DNA of 64,000 nucleotides from NCBI GenBank assembly GCA_963739545.1, contig CAVUAT010000011.1:868001-932000 (forward strand). Direction: 5' to 3'. This stretch comes from CAVUAT01 sp963739545. Lineage in GTDB: Bacteria > Actinomycetota > Thermoleophilia > Solirubrobacterales > 70-9. Positions 41,357 through 49,946 of the stretch are shown one piece after another. Positions within the stretch are counted from its first letter, which is position 1. Every line of letters begins with the position of its first letter. The translations under genes and the position numbers were made by a program. Under the pieces are notes generated by a model. That model was not told the DNA's origin. It made no database searches and saw only the letters and a list, made by a program, of their open reading frames with translations.

Positions 41357-42165
41357 GAGTTCGGCTTCTTCTTTCCTGGCGAGGGCTCAGGAGCCGCAGC
41401 GTTCGGGCTCTTGACGATCGTCGCCGAATAGAGGATTCGTGCGGTCTTGTAGACGCAGCCGTACGCCCGGTCGCCTCCGACGGTCTCCTGCGGACGCCCG
41501 GCGAGGGTGTCGGCGAGAGCGCTCTTCGGGGTGTTTCCGCAGCGCGACTTCTTGCGGCTGGCCTGCCAGATCGACTGGCCGCCCTGTCCCACCGCGAGGG
41601 CCGGGGCCCAGGTCGGAATCGTAAGGGCGAGGATCTGGTTCTGCTTGACCTTGATCGGGGCCTGCAGCGTGAAGGTGGTGGTCGTTCCGAAGTACTGCTC
41701 GAGGGGCTCGACGGGCGCCTGCGCCTTGAGCTTGTAGATCGGCTTGCCCTGCTTGACCTTCTTCATCACGGGCTTCAGCACCGAGAGGCGGGCGGAGGGG
41801 GCTCCGAACTTGCTGTTGAAGAAGGAGAGCTGGCTCTCGCTTTCGCCTTCGGCGGGTTTGCTCGCGGGGACGCCGAGCTTGATCGACCACGCGACGATCT
41901 TGCCCGTGTAGGGGACGACGAAGGGGCTCTTGACGGCGCCGATCGAGATCTGGAAACCCGTCGTCCTGGCGAGGGCCTGGCAGTTCGTCGGGCATGCCGG
42001 GGCAGCGGGGGCGGCAGCTCCGAGCACGGCGACCTGGGGCGCCGCCTTGGCGGTCCCGGTGCCGAGTGCGATCGCGACGACGACCGCGAACACGACCGCG
42101 GCGAAAACCACGCCGAGGCGATGCAGGCGTGCGGATAGGTGACCGTCTTGGCCCATGAGTCCCAT
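41353..42165 (-). CDS. Secreted protein, paralogue of the downstream gene
   Basis: 270 aa (267 if the ATG at 42156 is the start). The hydrophobic segment (VVFAAVVFAVVVAIALGTG) and AKAA suggest a signal peptide. The mature segments VAVLGAAAPAAPACPTNC, TTGFQISIG, ALTIPTWAPALAVGQ and AYGCVYKTARILYSATI mirror the adjacent gene, so the pair arose by tandem duplication. It has a longer central loop and a Lys/Pro tail. Unknown function. It is divergent from the ABC transporter operon. Confidence 0.75.
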   Translation of the reverse strand: MGLMGQDGHLSARLHRLGVVFAAVVFAVVVAIALGTGTAKAAPQVAVLGAAAPAAPACPTNCQALARTTGFQISIGAVKSPFVVPYTGKIVAWSIKLGVPASKPAEGESESQLSFFNSKFGAPSARLSVLKPVMKKVKQGKPIYKLKAQAPVEPLEQYFGTTTTFTLQAPIKVKQNQILALTIPTWAPALAVGQGGQSIWQASRKKSRCGNTPKSALADTLAGRPQETVGGDRAYGCVYKTARILYSATIVKSPNAAAPEPSPGKKKPNS

Positions 42166-42238
42166 TCAACACTCCAGTTCGATGATGGTTGCGGCTTTCC
42201 TACCTGCTCCTGCCCCGGAGCCCGTGCCTGCACACGGC

Positions 42239-42244
42239 TATCGT
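42239..42244 (+). promoter_or_regulatory. -10 box TATCGT, leaderless-type
   Basis: TATCGT, then GCGCCC and the GTG at 42251 (6 nt). It fixes the start of the DrrA-like gene. Confidence 0.55.
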
Positions 42245-42250
42245 GCGCCC

Positions 42251-43240
42251 GTGGCCGCGATCTTCACGCAGCAGCTCGCTCGTGAGTTCGACGGCGGCAT
42301 CGTGGCCGTAGACGGGGTCGATCTCGAGGTCGAAGACGGCGAGATCTACGGCTTCCTCGGCCCCAACGGCGCCGGGAAGACGACAACGGTGCGGATGCTG
42401 ACCACGCTGCTCGCCCCCACGGGTGGAAAGGCCATCGTCGCAGGGCACGACGTCGCCGCCGACCCGAGCGCCGTGCGGCGAAAGATCGGTGTCGCGCTCC
42501 AGGAGGCCGCGCTCGACCCCCTGATGACGGGCCGCGAGATGATCCACCTTCAGGCGACCCTGCACGCCATGCCCAGAGCCCGGGGCCGCGAGCTCGGCGA
42601 CGCGCTGCTCGACCGCGTGGGCCTGACGGACGCCGCCGACCGCCGCGTCGGCACCTACTCGGGCGGCATGCGCCGCCGCCTCGACCTCGCGGCCGCGCTG
42701 GTCCCCGAGCCCTCGGTCCTCTTCCTCGACGAGCCGACGACCGGCCTCGACCCCGTCAGCCGCCAGGCGATCTGGCAGGAGGTCAGCAAGCTGAACGACG
42801 AGGGCACCACCGTCTTCCTGACGACGCAGTACCTCGAGGAGGCCGACCAGCTCTGCAACCGGGTCGGGATCATCACGGACGGCAAGCTGGTCGCCGAGGG
42901 CACCCCGGCCGCGCTCAAGGCGGAGGTCGGCAAGCCCCACCTCGAGCTCTCGCTCGCGGACACCGACGGCGCTCCCGTGGAGTGCACCGAGATCCTGGCG
43001 CGCTTCGGCAAGGTGCTGCCCGAGCGCGACGGCCTCGCGATGGTCGAATTGGAGCACGGCGCATCTGACGTCGGCCCGATCGTCCGCGCGCTCGACGACG
43101 CGGGCCTGGCGGTCGAGTCGCTCGACCTCGTGCAGCCCACCCTCGACGACGTCTTCGTCGCCGAGACCGGGCGCCACCTCGAAGGTGACGACGACGACTC
43201 GCCCGAGCCCGCAGAGGCACCAGAATCAATTCGGGCGTGA
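42251..43240 (+). CDS. DrrA-type ABC transporter ATP-binding protein
   Basis: 329 aa. Walker A GPNGAGKTTT, Q-loop VALQEAALD, signature YSGGMRRRLD, Walker B VLFLDEPTTGLD and the H-loop region replaced by Gln (FLTTQYLEEAD), as is normal in the DrrA/daunorubicin subgroup. The C-terminal domain ends QPTLDDVFVAETGRHL, the DrrA hallmark. It powers export of a drug, lipid or similar compound through two membrane partners downstream. The GTG at 42251 is preferred over a start at 42155 because of the TATCGT box. Confidence 0.93.
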   Translation: MAAIFTQQLAREFDGGIVAVDGVDLEVEDGEIYGFLGPNGAGKTTTVRMLTTLLAPTGGKAIVAGHDVAADPSAVRRKIGVALQEAALDPLMTGREMIHLQATLHAMPRARGRELGDALLDRVGLTDAADRRVGTYSGGMRRRLDLAAALVPEPSVLFLDEPTTGLDPVSRQAIWQEVSKLNDEGTTVFLTTQYLEEADQLCNRVGIITDGKLVAEGTPAALKAEVGKPHLELSLADTDGAPVECTEILARFGKVLPERDGLAMVELEHGASDVGPIVRALDDAGLAVESLDLVQPTLDDVFVAETGRHLEGDDDDSPEPAEAPESIRA

Positions 43241-44028
43241 TCTCGAGGCTTGCGGCGAACGCCCGGGTCGTCGCCGCGCTCGGTGCCCGCTCGGTGCGGC
43301 AGACCGCCCGGCGCCCCCAGCTCGCCGCGCCGCTGGTCGTCTTCCCCACCCTTCTACTTGCGATCCAGACCGGCGGCGCGGGGCGGGCGGTGGACCTTCC
43401 CGGCTTCCCCGAGGTCGAAAGCTTCCTCGCGTTCATGCTGGCCGGCGCGATGGTGCAGTCGACCCTGCTCGCGGGCAACTCGGGAGCGATCGCCCTCGCG
43501 CTCGATATCGAGATGGGCTTCACCGACCGCCTGTTCTCGGCTCCGATCTCGCGCTTCGGCGTCGTGCTCGGGCGGCTCGGCGGCACCGCCCTGCTCGGCG
43601 CGCTGACCGCGGTCTGGTTCCTGGCGATCGGGCTCGTCTTCGGCGTCAGGATCGAGGAGGGCGTGCTCGGGGTCCTGTGGATCATCGTGCTGACCGCGGG
43701 CTCGGCGCTCGCCTTCGGCGGCATCGCCGCTTCGATCGCGCTCTACAGCGGCAAGGCGAGCGTTGTCCAGGGGCTGTTCCCGCTCGTCTTCGTCGTCCTC
43801 TTCCTCTCGACCGCGTTCTTTCCGGCCAACCTGATGCTCGAGCCCGCGGCTTCGGTCGCGGAGTACAACCCGCTCAGCTTCATCGTCGAGGGGATCCGCG
43901 AGCCGATCATCGGCAGCTTCGAGCTCGGCGACCAACTGAAGGCGGTCGCCGCGGTGCTCGGCGTCGGCGCCATCGGGCTCGGGCTCAGCGCCTGGGGGAT
44001 GCGCTCCAGGGTGAGGAAGGGCGGCTGA
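43237..44028 (+). CDS. ABC-2 type transporter permease (DrrB-like)
   Basis: 263 aa with six hydrophobic helices. ABC-2 features are the amphipathic N-terminus, ALALDIEMGFTDRLFSAPISR (the conserved R-x3-L-x3-P elbow) and EYNPLSFIVEGIREPIIG. The GTG overlaps the stop of the ATPase gene (GTGA). It is the first of two permease halves. Substrate unknown. Confidence 0.9.
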   Translation: MISRLAANARVVAALGARSVRQTARRPQLAAPLVVFPTLLLAIQTGGAGRAVDLPGFPEVESFLAFMLAGAMVQSTLLAGNSGAIALALDIEMGFTDRLFSAPISRFGVVLGRLGGTALLGALTAVWFLAIGLVFGVRIEEGVLGVLWIIVLTAGSALAFGGIAASIALYSGKASVVQGLFPLVFVVLFLSTAFFPANLMLEPAASVAEYNPLSFIVEGIREPIIGSFELGDQLKAVAAVLGVGAIGLGLSAWGMRSRVRKGG

Positions 44029-44030
44029 CG

Positions 44031-44804
44031 GTGGGCTGGCGGGCGAGTTTCGAGACAGTGCGGGCGCTGATGCGCCGGGCGCTGAACGAGATCTTCAGGG
44101 TCCCCGGGGCCGCGATCCCCGGCATCCTCGCGCCGACGATCTTCTTCCTCGGCCTGACCAGCACGTTCGGCAACCTGACGCTGCTGCCCGGGTTCGACTC
44201 CGAGAGCTACCAGAGCTTCATCGTCCCGGTCTCGCTGATGCAGGGCGCCGCGTTCACCGGCGCGGCGACCGGGGTCAACCTCGCGCGCGACATCGAACAG
44301 GGCTGGTTCGACCGCCTGCTCTCCTCCCCCGCCCCGCGCCCCGCGCTGCTCGCCGGGCTCGTTCTCTCGGCCAGCTTCCGGGCGCTGATCCCCGCCACGT
44401 TCCTGCTGGCGGTCGCCTTCGCGACCGGCGCGAATTGGCCCGGCTTCCTCGGGCTGGCGATCGCGCTGATCGTCGTCATGGGGATGGCGATCGTCGCCGC
44501 CACCTGGGGAACCTCGCTGGCGCTGCGCTTCAAGACCCAGTCGGCGGCGCCGCTGATGCAGGCGGGAATGTTCCTGGCGGTCCTGCTGACGACCGCCTAC
44601 GCCCCGCTCGACCTGCTGACGGGCTGGCTTCAGGAGGTGGCACGGATCAACCCCGTCACACAGGTCGTCGAGGCAGCGCGTCAGGGCTTCGTCGGGGACG
44701 TCACCTGGGCCGAGACGTGGCCGGGGTTCGTCGCACTGATCGGCCTCGCCGCGATCCTCACGTTCTTCGCCCTGCGCGGGATGAACCGGATGACGACCAC
44801 ATGA
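44031..44804 (+). CDS. ABC-2 type transporter permease (second, DrrB/C-like)
   Basis: 257 aa, six hydrophobic helices. NLARDIEQGWFDRLLSSPAPR is the ABC-2 elbow region, and RINPVTQVVEAARQGFVG the counterpart of EYNPLSFIVEGIR in its neighbour. The GTG start is 2 nt after the previous stop. The two permeases share topology but differ in sequence, so the exporter is probably a heterodimer. A hairpin follows at the stop. Confidence 0.9.
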   Translation: MGWRASFETVRALMRRALNEIFRVPGAAIPGILAPTIFFLGLTSTFGNLTLLPGFDSESYQSFIVPVSLMQGAAFTGAATGVNLARDIEQGWFDRLLSSPAPRPALLAGLVLSASFRALIPATFLLAVAFATGANWPGFLGLAIALIVVMGMAIVAATWGTSLALRFKTQSAAPLMQAGMFLAVLLTTAYAPLDLLTGWLQEVARINPVTQVVEAARQGFVGDVTWAETWPGFVALIGLAAILTFFALRGMNRMTTT

Positions 44805-44819
44805 GACCCCACCGGGGTC
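44805..44819 (+). terminator. Short hairpin after ABC operon
   Basis: GACCCC-ACC-GGGGTC, perfect 6-bp stem directly after the permease stop. A second stem (CGCCC...GGGCG) follows within 30 bp. No U-tract. Confidence 0.45.
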
Positions 44820-44864
44820 CTCACCCACAGACGCCCATCCCAACGGGCGGTTTGACGTGAGCCA

Positions 44865-46103
44865 GTGAGTAGGGACAAGGCCACCGAGATCGCGGAGGCA
44901 ACGCTGCGGGCGAGCTGGATCGAAGGCGACCGCGACGGCGTGCCGTACGCCTACTCCCGCCCCAGCCCGAGCCACTACTACTGGCAGTGGTACTGGGACT
45001 CGGCGTTCCACGCGATCGTCTGGCGTCGTTTCGCGCCCGAGCGCTCGCGGCTCGAGCTCACCTCGCTGCTGAACGGTGGGCGCGAGGACGGCTTCATCGG
45101 CCACACGATCTTCTGGGACCGCCCCGTGGACCTGCGCCGGCGCTGGACGTACAACATCGCCTCGCGGGACGCGCCCTCCACCGCCACCATCCAACCGCCC
45201 CTGCTGGCGTGGGCGTGGCGGATCGCTGTCGGCGACCCCAAGGACGAGCCGCGCATCGCGGCGCACCACCGCTGGCTGACCGAGAACCGCGACCTCGACG
45301 GGGACGGCCTGCTGTGGATCGTCCAGCCCGACGAGTCGGGGCTCGACTCGTCGCCCAAGTTCGACGCCGTCTGGGGCCGCAGGGCCCACGCCCGCCTCGG
45401 CTTCGTGGCGCTGATCCAGCGCAACCGCCGCCGCGAGTGGGACGCGCAGCGGATCCTCCGCGACGGTGGCCCGCTGCTCTGCGAGGTCGTGGTCAACGTG
45501 CTCTGGGGCCTCTCGCGGATGGCGATGGGCGAGCCCTCGATCACCCCGGCGCTGATCGAGCGGTTCTGGGACGAGGGCCGGGGCCTCTTCCTCGACGTCG
45601 CCCGCGGCGACATCGCGCGGGTCGGCGAGACCGACCCCGTCGCCGGCGACCACCGCGTGCGGACCTCGACGTGGTCGGCGCTCGCGCCGCTGGCGCTGCC
45701 CGACCTTCCCGAGGAGATCGGCCGCCGACTGGTCGAGGAGCACGTGCTGGACCCCAGGAAGTACTGGACCCCGGTCCCCGCCCCCTCTGTGTCGATCGCC
45801 GAGCCGAGCTTCGAGCCGCGCGATTGGCAGAACTGGCTCGTGCGCCGCTACTGGCGCGGGCCGACCTGGATCAACTCTGCCTGGCTGATCTGGCTCGGGC
45901 TGAAGCGCCTCGGCTACGACGAGCAGGCGACCCAGATGGAGGACGCGCTCTGCGAGACGTACGCGCGCGAGGGCTCACGCGAGTTCTACGAGCCGTTCAC
46001 CGGCGAGGGGCTGGGCGCGAGGGAGTTCGGCTGGTCGGCGCTGATCGCCGAGCTCGCCGAGTGGGACCCCGCCGCAGCGGGGTCCCACCTCGATCCGACT
46101 TGA
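44865..46103 (+). CDS. GH63 glycosylglycerate (mannosyl-/glucosylglycerate) hydrolase-like protein
   Basis: 412 aa (alpha/alpha)6-barrel glycosidase. The motifs HYYWQWYWDSAFHA, GREDGFIGHTIFWDR, DESGLDSSPKFDA, YWRGPTWINSAWLIW and EFYEPFTGEGLGAREFGWSA match the mannosylglycerate hydrolase family (Thermus/Rubrobacter MgH, mycobacterial glucosylglycerate hydrolase). General acid Asp and base Glu are expected in LDSSPKFDA and FYEPFTGEG. It would release mannose or glucose and glycerate from a compatible solute. The start is the GTG at 44865 with weak SD. No synthesis gene for the solute lies nearby. Confidence 0.85.
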   Translation: MSRDKATEIAEATLRASWIEGDRDGVPYAYSRPSPSHYYWQWYWDSAFHAIVWRRFAPERSRLELTSLLNGGREDGFIGHTIFWDRPVDLRRRWTYNIASRDAPSTATIQPPLLAWAWRIAVGDPKDEPRIAAHHRWLTENRDLDGDGLLWIVQPDESGLDSSPKFDAVWGRRAHARLGFVALIQRNRRREWDAQRILRDGGPLLCEVVVNVLWGLSRMAMGEPSITPALIERFWDEGRGLFLDVARGDIARVGETDPVAGDHRVRTSTWSALAPLALPDLPEEIGRRLVEEHVLDPRKYWTPVPAPSVSIAEPSFEPRDWQNWLVRRYWRGPTWINSAWLIWLGLKRLGYDEQATQMEDALCETYAREGSREFYEPFTGEGLGAREFGWSALIAELAEWDPAAAGSHLDPT

Positions 46104-46106
46104 TGC

Positions 46107-46140
46107 CGCTGAGCGCTGCGCGCTGAGCGCTGCGCGCTGA
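46107..46140. repeat. 14-bp tandem repeat between convergent genes
   Basis: CGCTGAGCGCTGCG occurs twice (46107-46120, 46121-46134) plus a partial third unit. It is self-complementary in parts (AGCGCT, GCGCGC), so it can fold. It separates two convergent genes. Confidence 0.7.
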
Positions 46141-46146
46141 CCGCGG

Positions 46147-46593
46147 CTAGTTCGTGTCGGCCAGGAAGCTGACCGAGACGCCGCGCTTGCAGATCACTTC
46201 CTTGCCCTTGATCTTGACCTTGCGGCCGACCGACTCGAGGATGAAGCGACGGGTCGGGGTGACCTTCTTGACCGCGCTGCCCTCGATCGTGAACTGGCCG
46301 CGCTGAGCGCCGCCCTGGCTGACGCCGTGACCGATCGCGCCGCCGGCGAGCTCGCCGGTCGGGCCGGCCTCGTACAGCAGCACCGAGCGCTGGCGCTCGC
46401 AGCGCGGCGCCGAGGACTGCAGCACGCCCGTCACTGTCAGGGTGCGCTTGTTGCCCTTGGTCGAGGTCTCGACCTGCGTCGAGGTCCCGAGGCGCTGGAT
46501 CTTGCTCTTAGCCACGGAACCGACGGCGAACAGCGAGAGGCTGAGCACCAGTGCGCTGCCGATGGCGAGGGCGGACTTGGTTCGGCGATTCAT
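46147..46593 (-). CDS. Secreted protein of unknown function, paralogue A
   Basis: 148 aa. Signal peptide (KSALAIGSALVLSLSLFAVG). The mature part shares VLQSSAPRCERQRSV, a GQFTIEGSA segment and a C-terminal VICKRGVSVSF with the gene directly upstream. One Cys pair is probably a disulfide. It looks like a small beta-sandwich. Start 5 nt after the stop of paralogue B, so the two are cotranscribed. Confidence 0.72.
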   Translation of the reverse strand: MNRRTKSALAIGSALVLSLSLFAVGSVAKSKIQRLGTSTQVETSTKGNKRTLTVTGVLQSSAPRCERQRSVLLYEAGPTGELAGGAIGHGVSQGGAQRGQFTIEGSAVKKVTPTRRFILESVGRKVKIKGKEVICKRGVSVSFLADTN

Positions 46594-46598
46594 GGCTC

Positions 46599-47048
46599 TC
46601 AGCCCTTGAACTGGGCCGGGAACGCGACAGAGACGGCGCGCTTGCAGATCTTCTGCACGCCCTTGACCTTGACCTTGCGCTTCGCGACGACGAACAGCAG
46701 CTCGTCGTTCGGCTTGATCTTGGTCGCGCTCGTTCCCGCTATCGAGAACTGCCCCTTCTGGGTGCTGCCGGCGCTGGTCGTCTGGCCGATCGCGGGGCCG
46801 GACTCCTGGCCCGACGGCGACGCGAAATACAGCGAGACGCTGCGCTGGCGCTCGCAGCGCGGCAGCGACGACTGGATGACGCCGTCGGCCTCTACCTTCT
46901 TGAACCCCTTCTGGAGCACGGACTCGGTCACCTGGACGCTGGCGCCGACCTTCTGAAGCCCTTTTCCGGCGATGCCGGGACTTGCGAACGCGACGGCGAG
47001 CACCAAAGCACCGGCGCCGACTATCGCGAACCTTCTGCCTACCTTCAT
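46599..47048 (-). CDS. Secreted protein of unknown function, paralogue B
   Basis: 149 aa from the ATG at 47048, preceded by GGAGGGAGAAAC (strong SD). The signal peptide runs through FAIVGAGALVLAVAFASPG. The mature domain has VIQSSLPRCERQRSV, KGQFSIAGTS and KICKRAVSVAF, as in paralogue A. Tandem duplication is likely. No known family assigned. Confidence 0.72.
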   Translation of the reverse strand: MKVGRRFAIVGAGALVLAVAFASPGIAGKGLQKVGASVQVTESVLQKGFKKVEADGVIQSSLPRCERQRSVSLYFASPSGQESGPAIGQTTSAGSTQKGQFSIAGTSATKIKPNDELLFVVAKRKVKVKGVQKICKRAVSVAFPAQFKG

Positions 47049-47080
47049 GTTTCTCCCTCCGGTGGAATGCTGCAATTGGC

Positions 47081-47299
47081 CTACTTGTAGCGGTAAGTGA
47101 TCCGGCCGCGATCGAGGTCGTACGGCGAAAGCTCGATCTTCACCCGGTCCCCAGGGAGGATCCGGATGTAGTGGCGGCGCATCTTGCCAGAGATGTGGCC
47201 CAGCACCTCATGGTCGTTGTCGAGCTTGACGCGGAACATGGTGTTGGGGAGGGCTTCGGTGATCTCGCCCTCCATCTCAATCTTCTCTTCTTTTCCCAT
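47081..47299 (-). CDS. infA: Translation initiation factor IF-1
   Basis: 72 aa S1-like OB-fold protein. EMEGEITEALPNTMFRVKLDN and HISGKMRRHYIRILPGDRV, ending LSPYDLDRGRITYRYK, are diagnostic of IF-1. It occupies the A site of the 30S subunit in initiation. Here it is not in the secY-rpmJ ribosomal cluster but follows an enoyl-CoA hydratase gene. SD-like AAGAAGAGAAG precedes or overlaps the start. Confidence 0.96.
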   Translation of the reverse strand: MGKEEKIEMEGEITEALPNTMFRVKLDNDHEVLGHISGKMRRHYIRILPGDRVKIELSPYDLDRGRITYRYK

Positions 47300-47310
47300 T
47301 TGTGAAGAGG

Positions 47311-48093
47311 TTACTTCCCCTCGAACGACGCTTTTCCTGGTCCGTCGGCGAGGAAGCTCTGCACGGCGTTCTTCAGGTCCTCGGACTCGAATAGGCCCGC
47401 GAACTGGTCCTTGGTGATCGCATCGGCCGCATCGACGCCGCCCTCGCGGTAGGCGCGGATGATTCGCTTGGTCGCGGCGTGGGCGACCGTCGGGCCGTCG
47501 GCGAGGCGATGGGCGAAGCGCATGCCCTTCTCGAGCAGCTCGGCGTCAGGCAGCACCCGGTTGACGACGTTCCAGCGCTCGAGCGTGGCCGCGTCGTACA
47601 GGCCGCCGCTCATCACGAACTCCGCCGCGCGTGCGGGGCCTGCGCGCTCGGCCATCCGCTGCGTGCCGCCGGCGCCCGGCGTGAGGCCGACAACGGCCTC
47701 TACCAGGCCGAACTGGGCGGAATCGGCAGCCCAGAGTATGTCGGTGGCGAGCGCCACCTCGAGCCCCGCCGTCAGGCAGAGCCCGTGCACGAGCGAGATC
47801 GTTGGGATCTCGAGCGTCTCGATCTGGCGCGCCGTCTCGATCAGCGAGCCGAAGGCCTCTGCCGCGATCCCCTCCTGCTGGGCGTGCTTGAAGACCTCGA
47901 CGTCGACGCCGCCGGTGAAGATGTCGCCCTCGGCCCGCCAGACCATCGCGCGGGCGTCCGATGCCTTGATCTCCGCGACGCTCTCGACGAGCCCGGTCCA
48001 GGCGTCGGCGGTGAACAGGTTGAGCGGCGGGTTCGAGAGCAGCACGACGGCGACGTTGCCGTCGCGGATGAGCCTGACGGGGTTCTCAGCCAT
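47311..48093 (-). CDS. Enoyl-CoA hydratase/isomerase family protein
   Basis: 260 aa crotonase-fold enzyme. Oxyanion-hole segments are IFTGGVDVEVF and HGLCLTAGLEVALATDILWA, and FGLVEAVVGLTPGAGGTQRM is the second catalytic region. Substitutions around the GGG loop (LTAGLEV) suggest specificity different from the hydratase at 6817. Its ATG lies inside the end of the HIT gene (8-bp overlap). Reaction not certain: hydratase, isomerase or hydrolase. Confidence 0.87.
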   Translation of the reverse strand: MAENPVRLIRDGNVAVVLLSNPPLNLFTADAWTGLVESVAEIKASDARAMVWRAEGDIFTGGVDVEVFKHAQQEGIAAEAFGSLIETARQIETLEIPTISLVHGLCLTAGLEVALATDILWAADSAQFGLVEAVVGLTPGAGGTQRMAERAGPARAAEFVMSGGLYDAATLERWNVVNRVLPDAELLEKGMRFAHRLADGPTVAHAATKRIIRAYREGGVDAADAITKDQFAGLFESEDLKNAVQSFLADGPGKASFEGK

Positions 48094-48502
48094 CCTCGCT
48101 CCTCAGCCTGGCCGCGACCGCGGCGATCTCATCCGAATCGCCGGGTGCCGGGACCCAGGGCAGCTCGAGCGGGTCGTCGTCGTAGCGCGGCACGACGTGC
48201 ATGTGGAAGTGGAAGACCGTCTGCCAGGCCGCGCGGCCGCAGGAGTTGATCAGGTTGACCCCGTCCGCTCCGAGCACGTCCTTCGTGCGCTTGGCCAGGC
48301 GCTGGGCGGCGAGGCTGACAGCCTCTAGGTCCTCGGCGCCGATCTCGAGCAGGTCGGCGGAGTGCACGCGCGGCACGACGAGCGCGTGGCCGGCGGTCGC
48401 CGGGTTGATGTCCATGAAGGAGACGGTGCGTTCGTCGGAGGCGATCGTCTCGCTCGGGACGATGCCATTGACGATCCCGCAGAAAAGACAGTCGTCGGCC
48501 AC
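48086..48502 (-). CDS. HIT-family (HINT-like) nucleotide hydrolase/transferase
   Basis: 138 aa. CLFCGIVNG is the zinc/N-terminal motif, HALVVPRVHSADL is the helical segment and HFHMHVVPRY is the HxHxHxx histidine triad. It hydrolyses or transfers AMP from small adducts such as aminoacyl-AMP or phosphoramidates. It overlaps the enoyl-CoA hydratase gene. The start is 10 nt after the CCA-type nucleotidyltransferase stop. Confidence 0.92.
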   Translation of the reverse strand: MADDCLFCGIVNGIVPSETIASDERTVSFMDINPATAGHALVVPRVHSADLLEIGAEDLEAVSLAAQRLAKRTKDVLGADGVNLINSCGRAAWQTVFHFHMHVVPRYDDDPLELPWVPAPGDSDEIAAVAARLRSEDG

Positions 48503-48512
48503 GGGCCGGAGG

Positions 48513-49946
48513 CTATCCGGCGGCGAGCTCTCGGGCCCGCTGGACCGCGGCTTCGCGGCCCGTCAGCTCGCCGGCGAAGCTGGCCGCCCGCAGCTCCTCG
48601 AGGATCTCGCCCATCCTCGGGCCCGGCGTGAGCCCGATCTCGGCGGCGAGCTCGTTGCCGTCGAGCGGCGGCCGCGGGGCCTGGCGCTGCCAGGCGAGGG
48701 CATCGGGGAGGACCTCGCGAACCAGCTCGAGGTGGGCCTCGATCATCTCGTCGCTCGCGATCGGGCCCTCGCCGCGGGCGGCCATCCGGTCCGCCGCGGT
48801 CAGCAGGGTCACGTCGGGGCCGACTGGTTCGGTCGCCTTCAGATAGGCATAGACGGTGCGGCGCGGCAGCGGTCGCTCGTGCACCAGGAAGCCGAGGCGC
48901 AGGTGGTGGAGCGCCAGACCCTGGAGGTGGGTGCTGAGCTTGGTGCTCGTCCGCAGCCGTGCGCAGATCGAGGCGATCACCTCGGCGCCGACCCGGTCGT
49001 GGCCGATGAAGGTGACGTGGCGCCCGCGCATCGCGCGCGTGTCGGGCTTGCCGATGTCGTGGAGCAGCGCCCCGAAGCGAAGCGCTCCTCCGCGCGTGAG
49101 CTCGTCGGCGAGGGGCTCTGCCAACAGCTCCGTCATCTCGCTGGCGGCGTCCCCCGCGAAGCGGGGCACGTCGGCCTCGACCTCGAGCAGGCGCTCGAGA
49201 ACGGCGAGCGTGTGGCCGTGCACGTCGAGGTGGTGGTTCGGGGTCTGCACGACGCCGCGCAGGCCGTCGAATTCGGGGAGCACCGCAGCCGTCACCTCGA
49301 GCTCGTCCATCAAGGCGATCGCCCGGATCGGATCGGGCCCTGTCAGCATTCCGCGGAGCTCGGCGAACTGACGCTCGGGAGCGGGATCGACCGCGCGCTG
49401 GGCGCTGGCCTGCGCGAGCCTCACCGTGTCGGGCTCGATCGAGAGCTCGTGGCGCGCCGCGATGCGCGCCGCGCGCAGCAGCCGCAGCGGGTCCTCGGTG
49501 AACGAGCGCTCGGAGGTCGCGCGCAGGGTGCGGCTTTCGGCGTCGCCGAGTCCGCCGAGGGGGTCTATCGGCTCCCCGCCCGCGAGCGGCACCGCGACGG
49601 CGTTGATCGCGAAGTCCCGGGCGGCGAGGTCGTTGAAGATCGTCTCACCGCGCAGGGCGGAGACGTCCGCGTGCCAGGAGTCGCCGGCGCCGACTGCACG
49701 CCAGCTCCCATGCTCCTCGCTGAGCGGGAACGAGTAGCCGCCGGCGAATCGAGCGACAGCGCTCGCGAGCTCGCGCTCGCGGCCCGGCTCGACTGCGACG
49801 TCGAGGTGGCGGACCACTTCGCCGAGCGCTGCGTCCCTGATAGCCCCGCCGACGATCCAAGCGCGCTCGCCGGCCAGCGCCTCGCGCGTGACCGCGACGG
49901 ACTCCGCAGCGTCGAGCGAGGCAGCGAGCCCGTCCCCCACGGTCAC
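48513..49946 (-). CDS. CCA-type tRNA nucleotidyltransferase/HD domain protein with altered DxD
   Basis: 477 aa from the GTG at 49946, which overlaps the alr stop (GTGA). Polbeta-type head: WIVGGAIRDAALGE; then RHLDVAVEPG where active CCA-adding enzymes and poly(A) polymerases have DxD, so the first metal Asp is His. RDFAINAVAV and DPLGGLGD follow, with SFTEDPLRLLRAARIAAR as the class II motif. HD domain: FGALLHDIGKPDTR and FIGHDRVGAEV. It may repair tRNA 3' ends or act only through the HD domain. The altered Asp leaves activity uncertain. Confidence 0.87.
   Translation of the reverse strand: MTVGDGLAASLDAAESVAVTREALAGERAWIVGGAIRDAALGEVVRHLDVAVEPGRERELASAVARFAGGYSFPLSEEHGSWRAVGAGDSWHADVSALRGETIFNDLAARDFAINAVAVPLAGGEPIDPLGGLGDAESRTLRATSERSFTEDPLRLLRAARIAARHELSIEPDTVRLAQASAQRAVDPAPERQFAELRGMLTGPDPIRAIALMDELEVTAAVLPEFDGLRGVVQTPNHHLDVHGHTLAVLERLLEVEADVPRFAGDAASEMTELLAEPLADELTRGGALRFGALLHDIGKPDTRAMRGRHVTFIGHDRVGAEVIASICARLRTSTKLSTHLQGLALHHLRLGFLVHERPLPRRTVYAYLKATEPVGPDVTLLTAADRMAARGEGPIASDEMIEAHLELVREVLPDALAWQRQAPRPPLDGNELAAEIGLTPGPRMGEILEELRAASFAGELTGREAAVQRARELAAG

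Noticed and set aside
44832..44849. CGCCC...GGGCG stem upstream of the GH63 gene as a riboswitch.
   Set aside because: The stem is 5 bp with an 8-nt loop and no conserved aptamer features; more likely part of the operon-end region.
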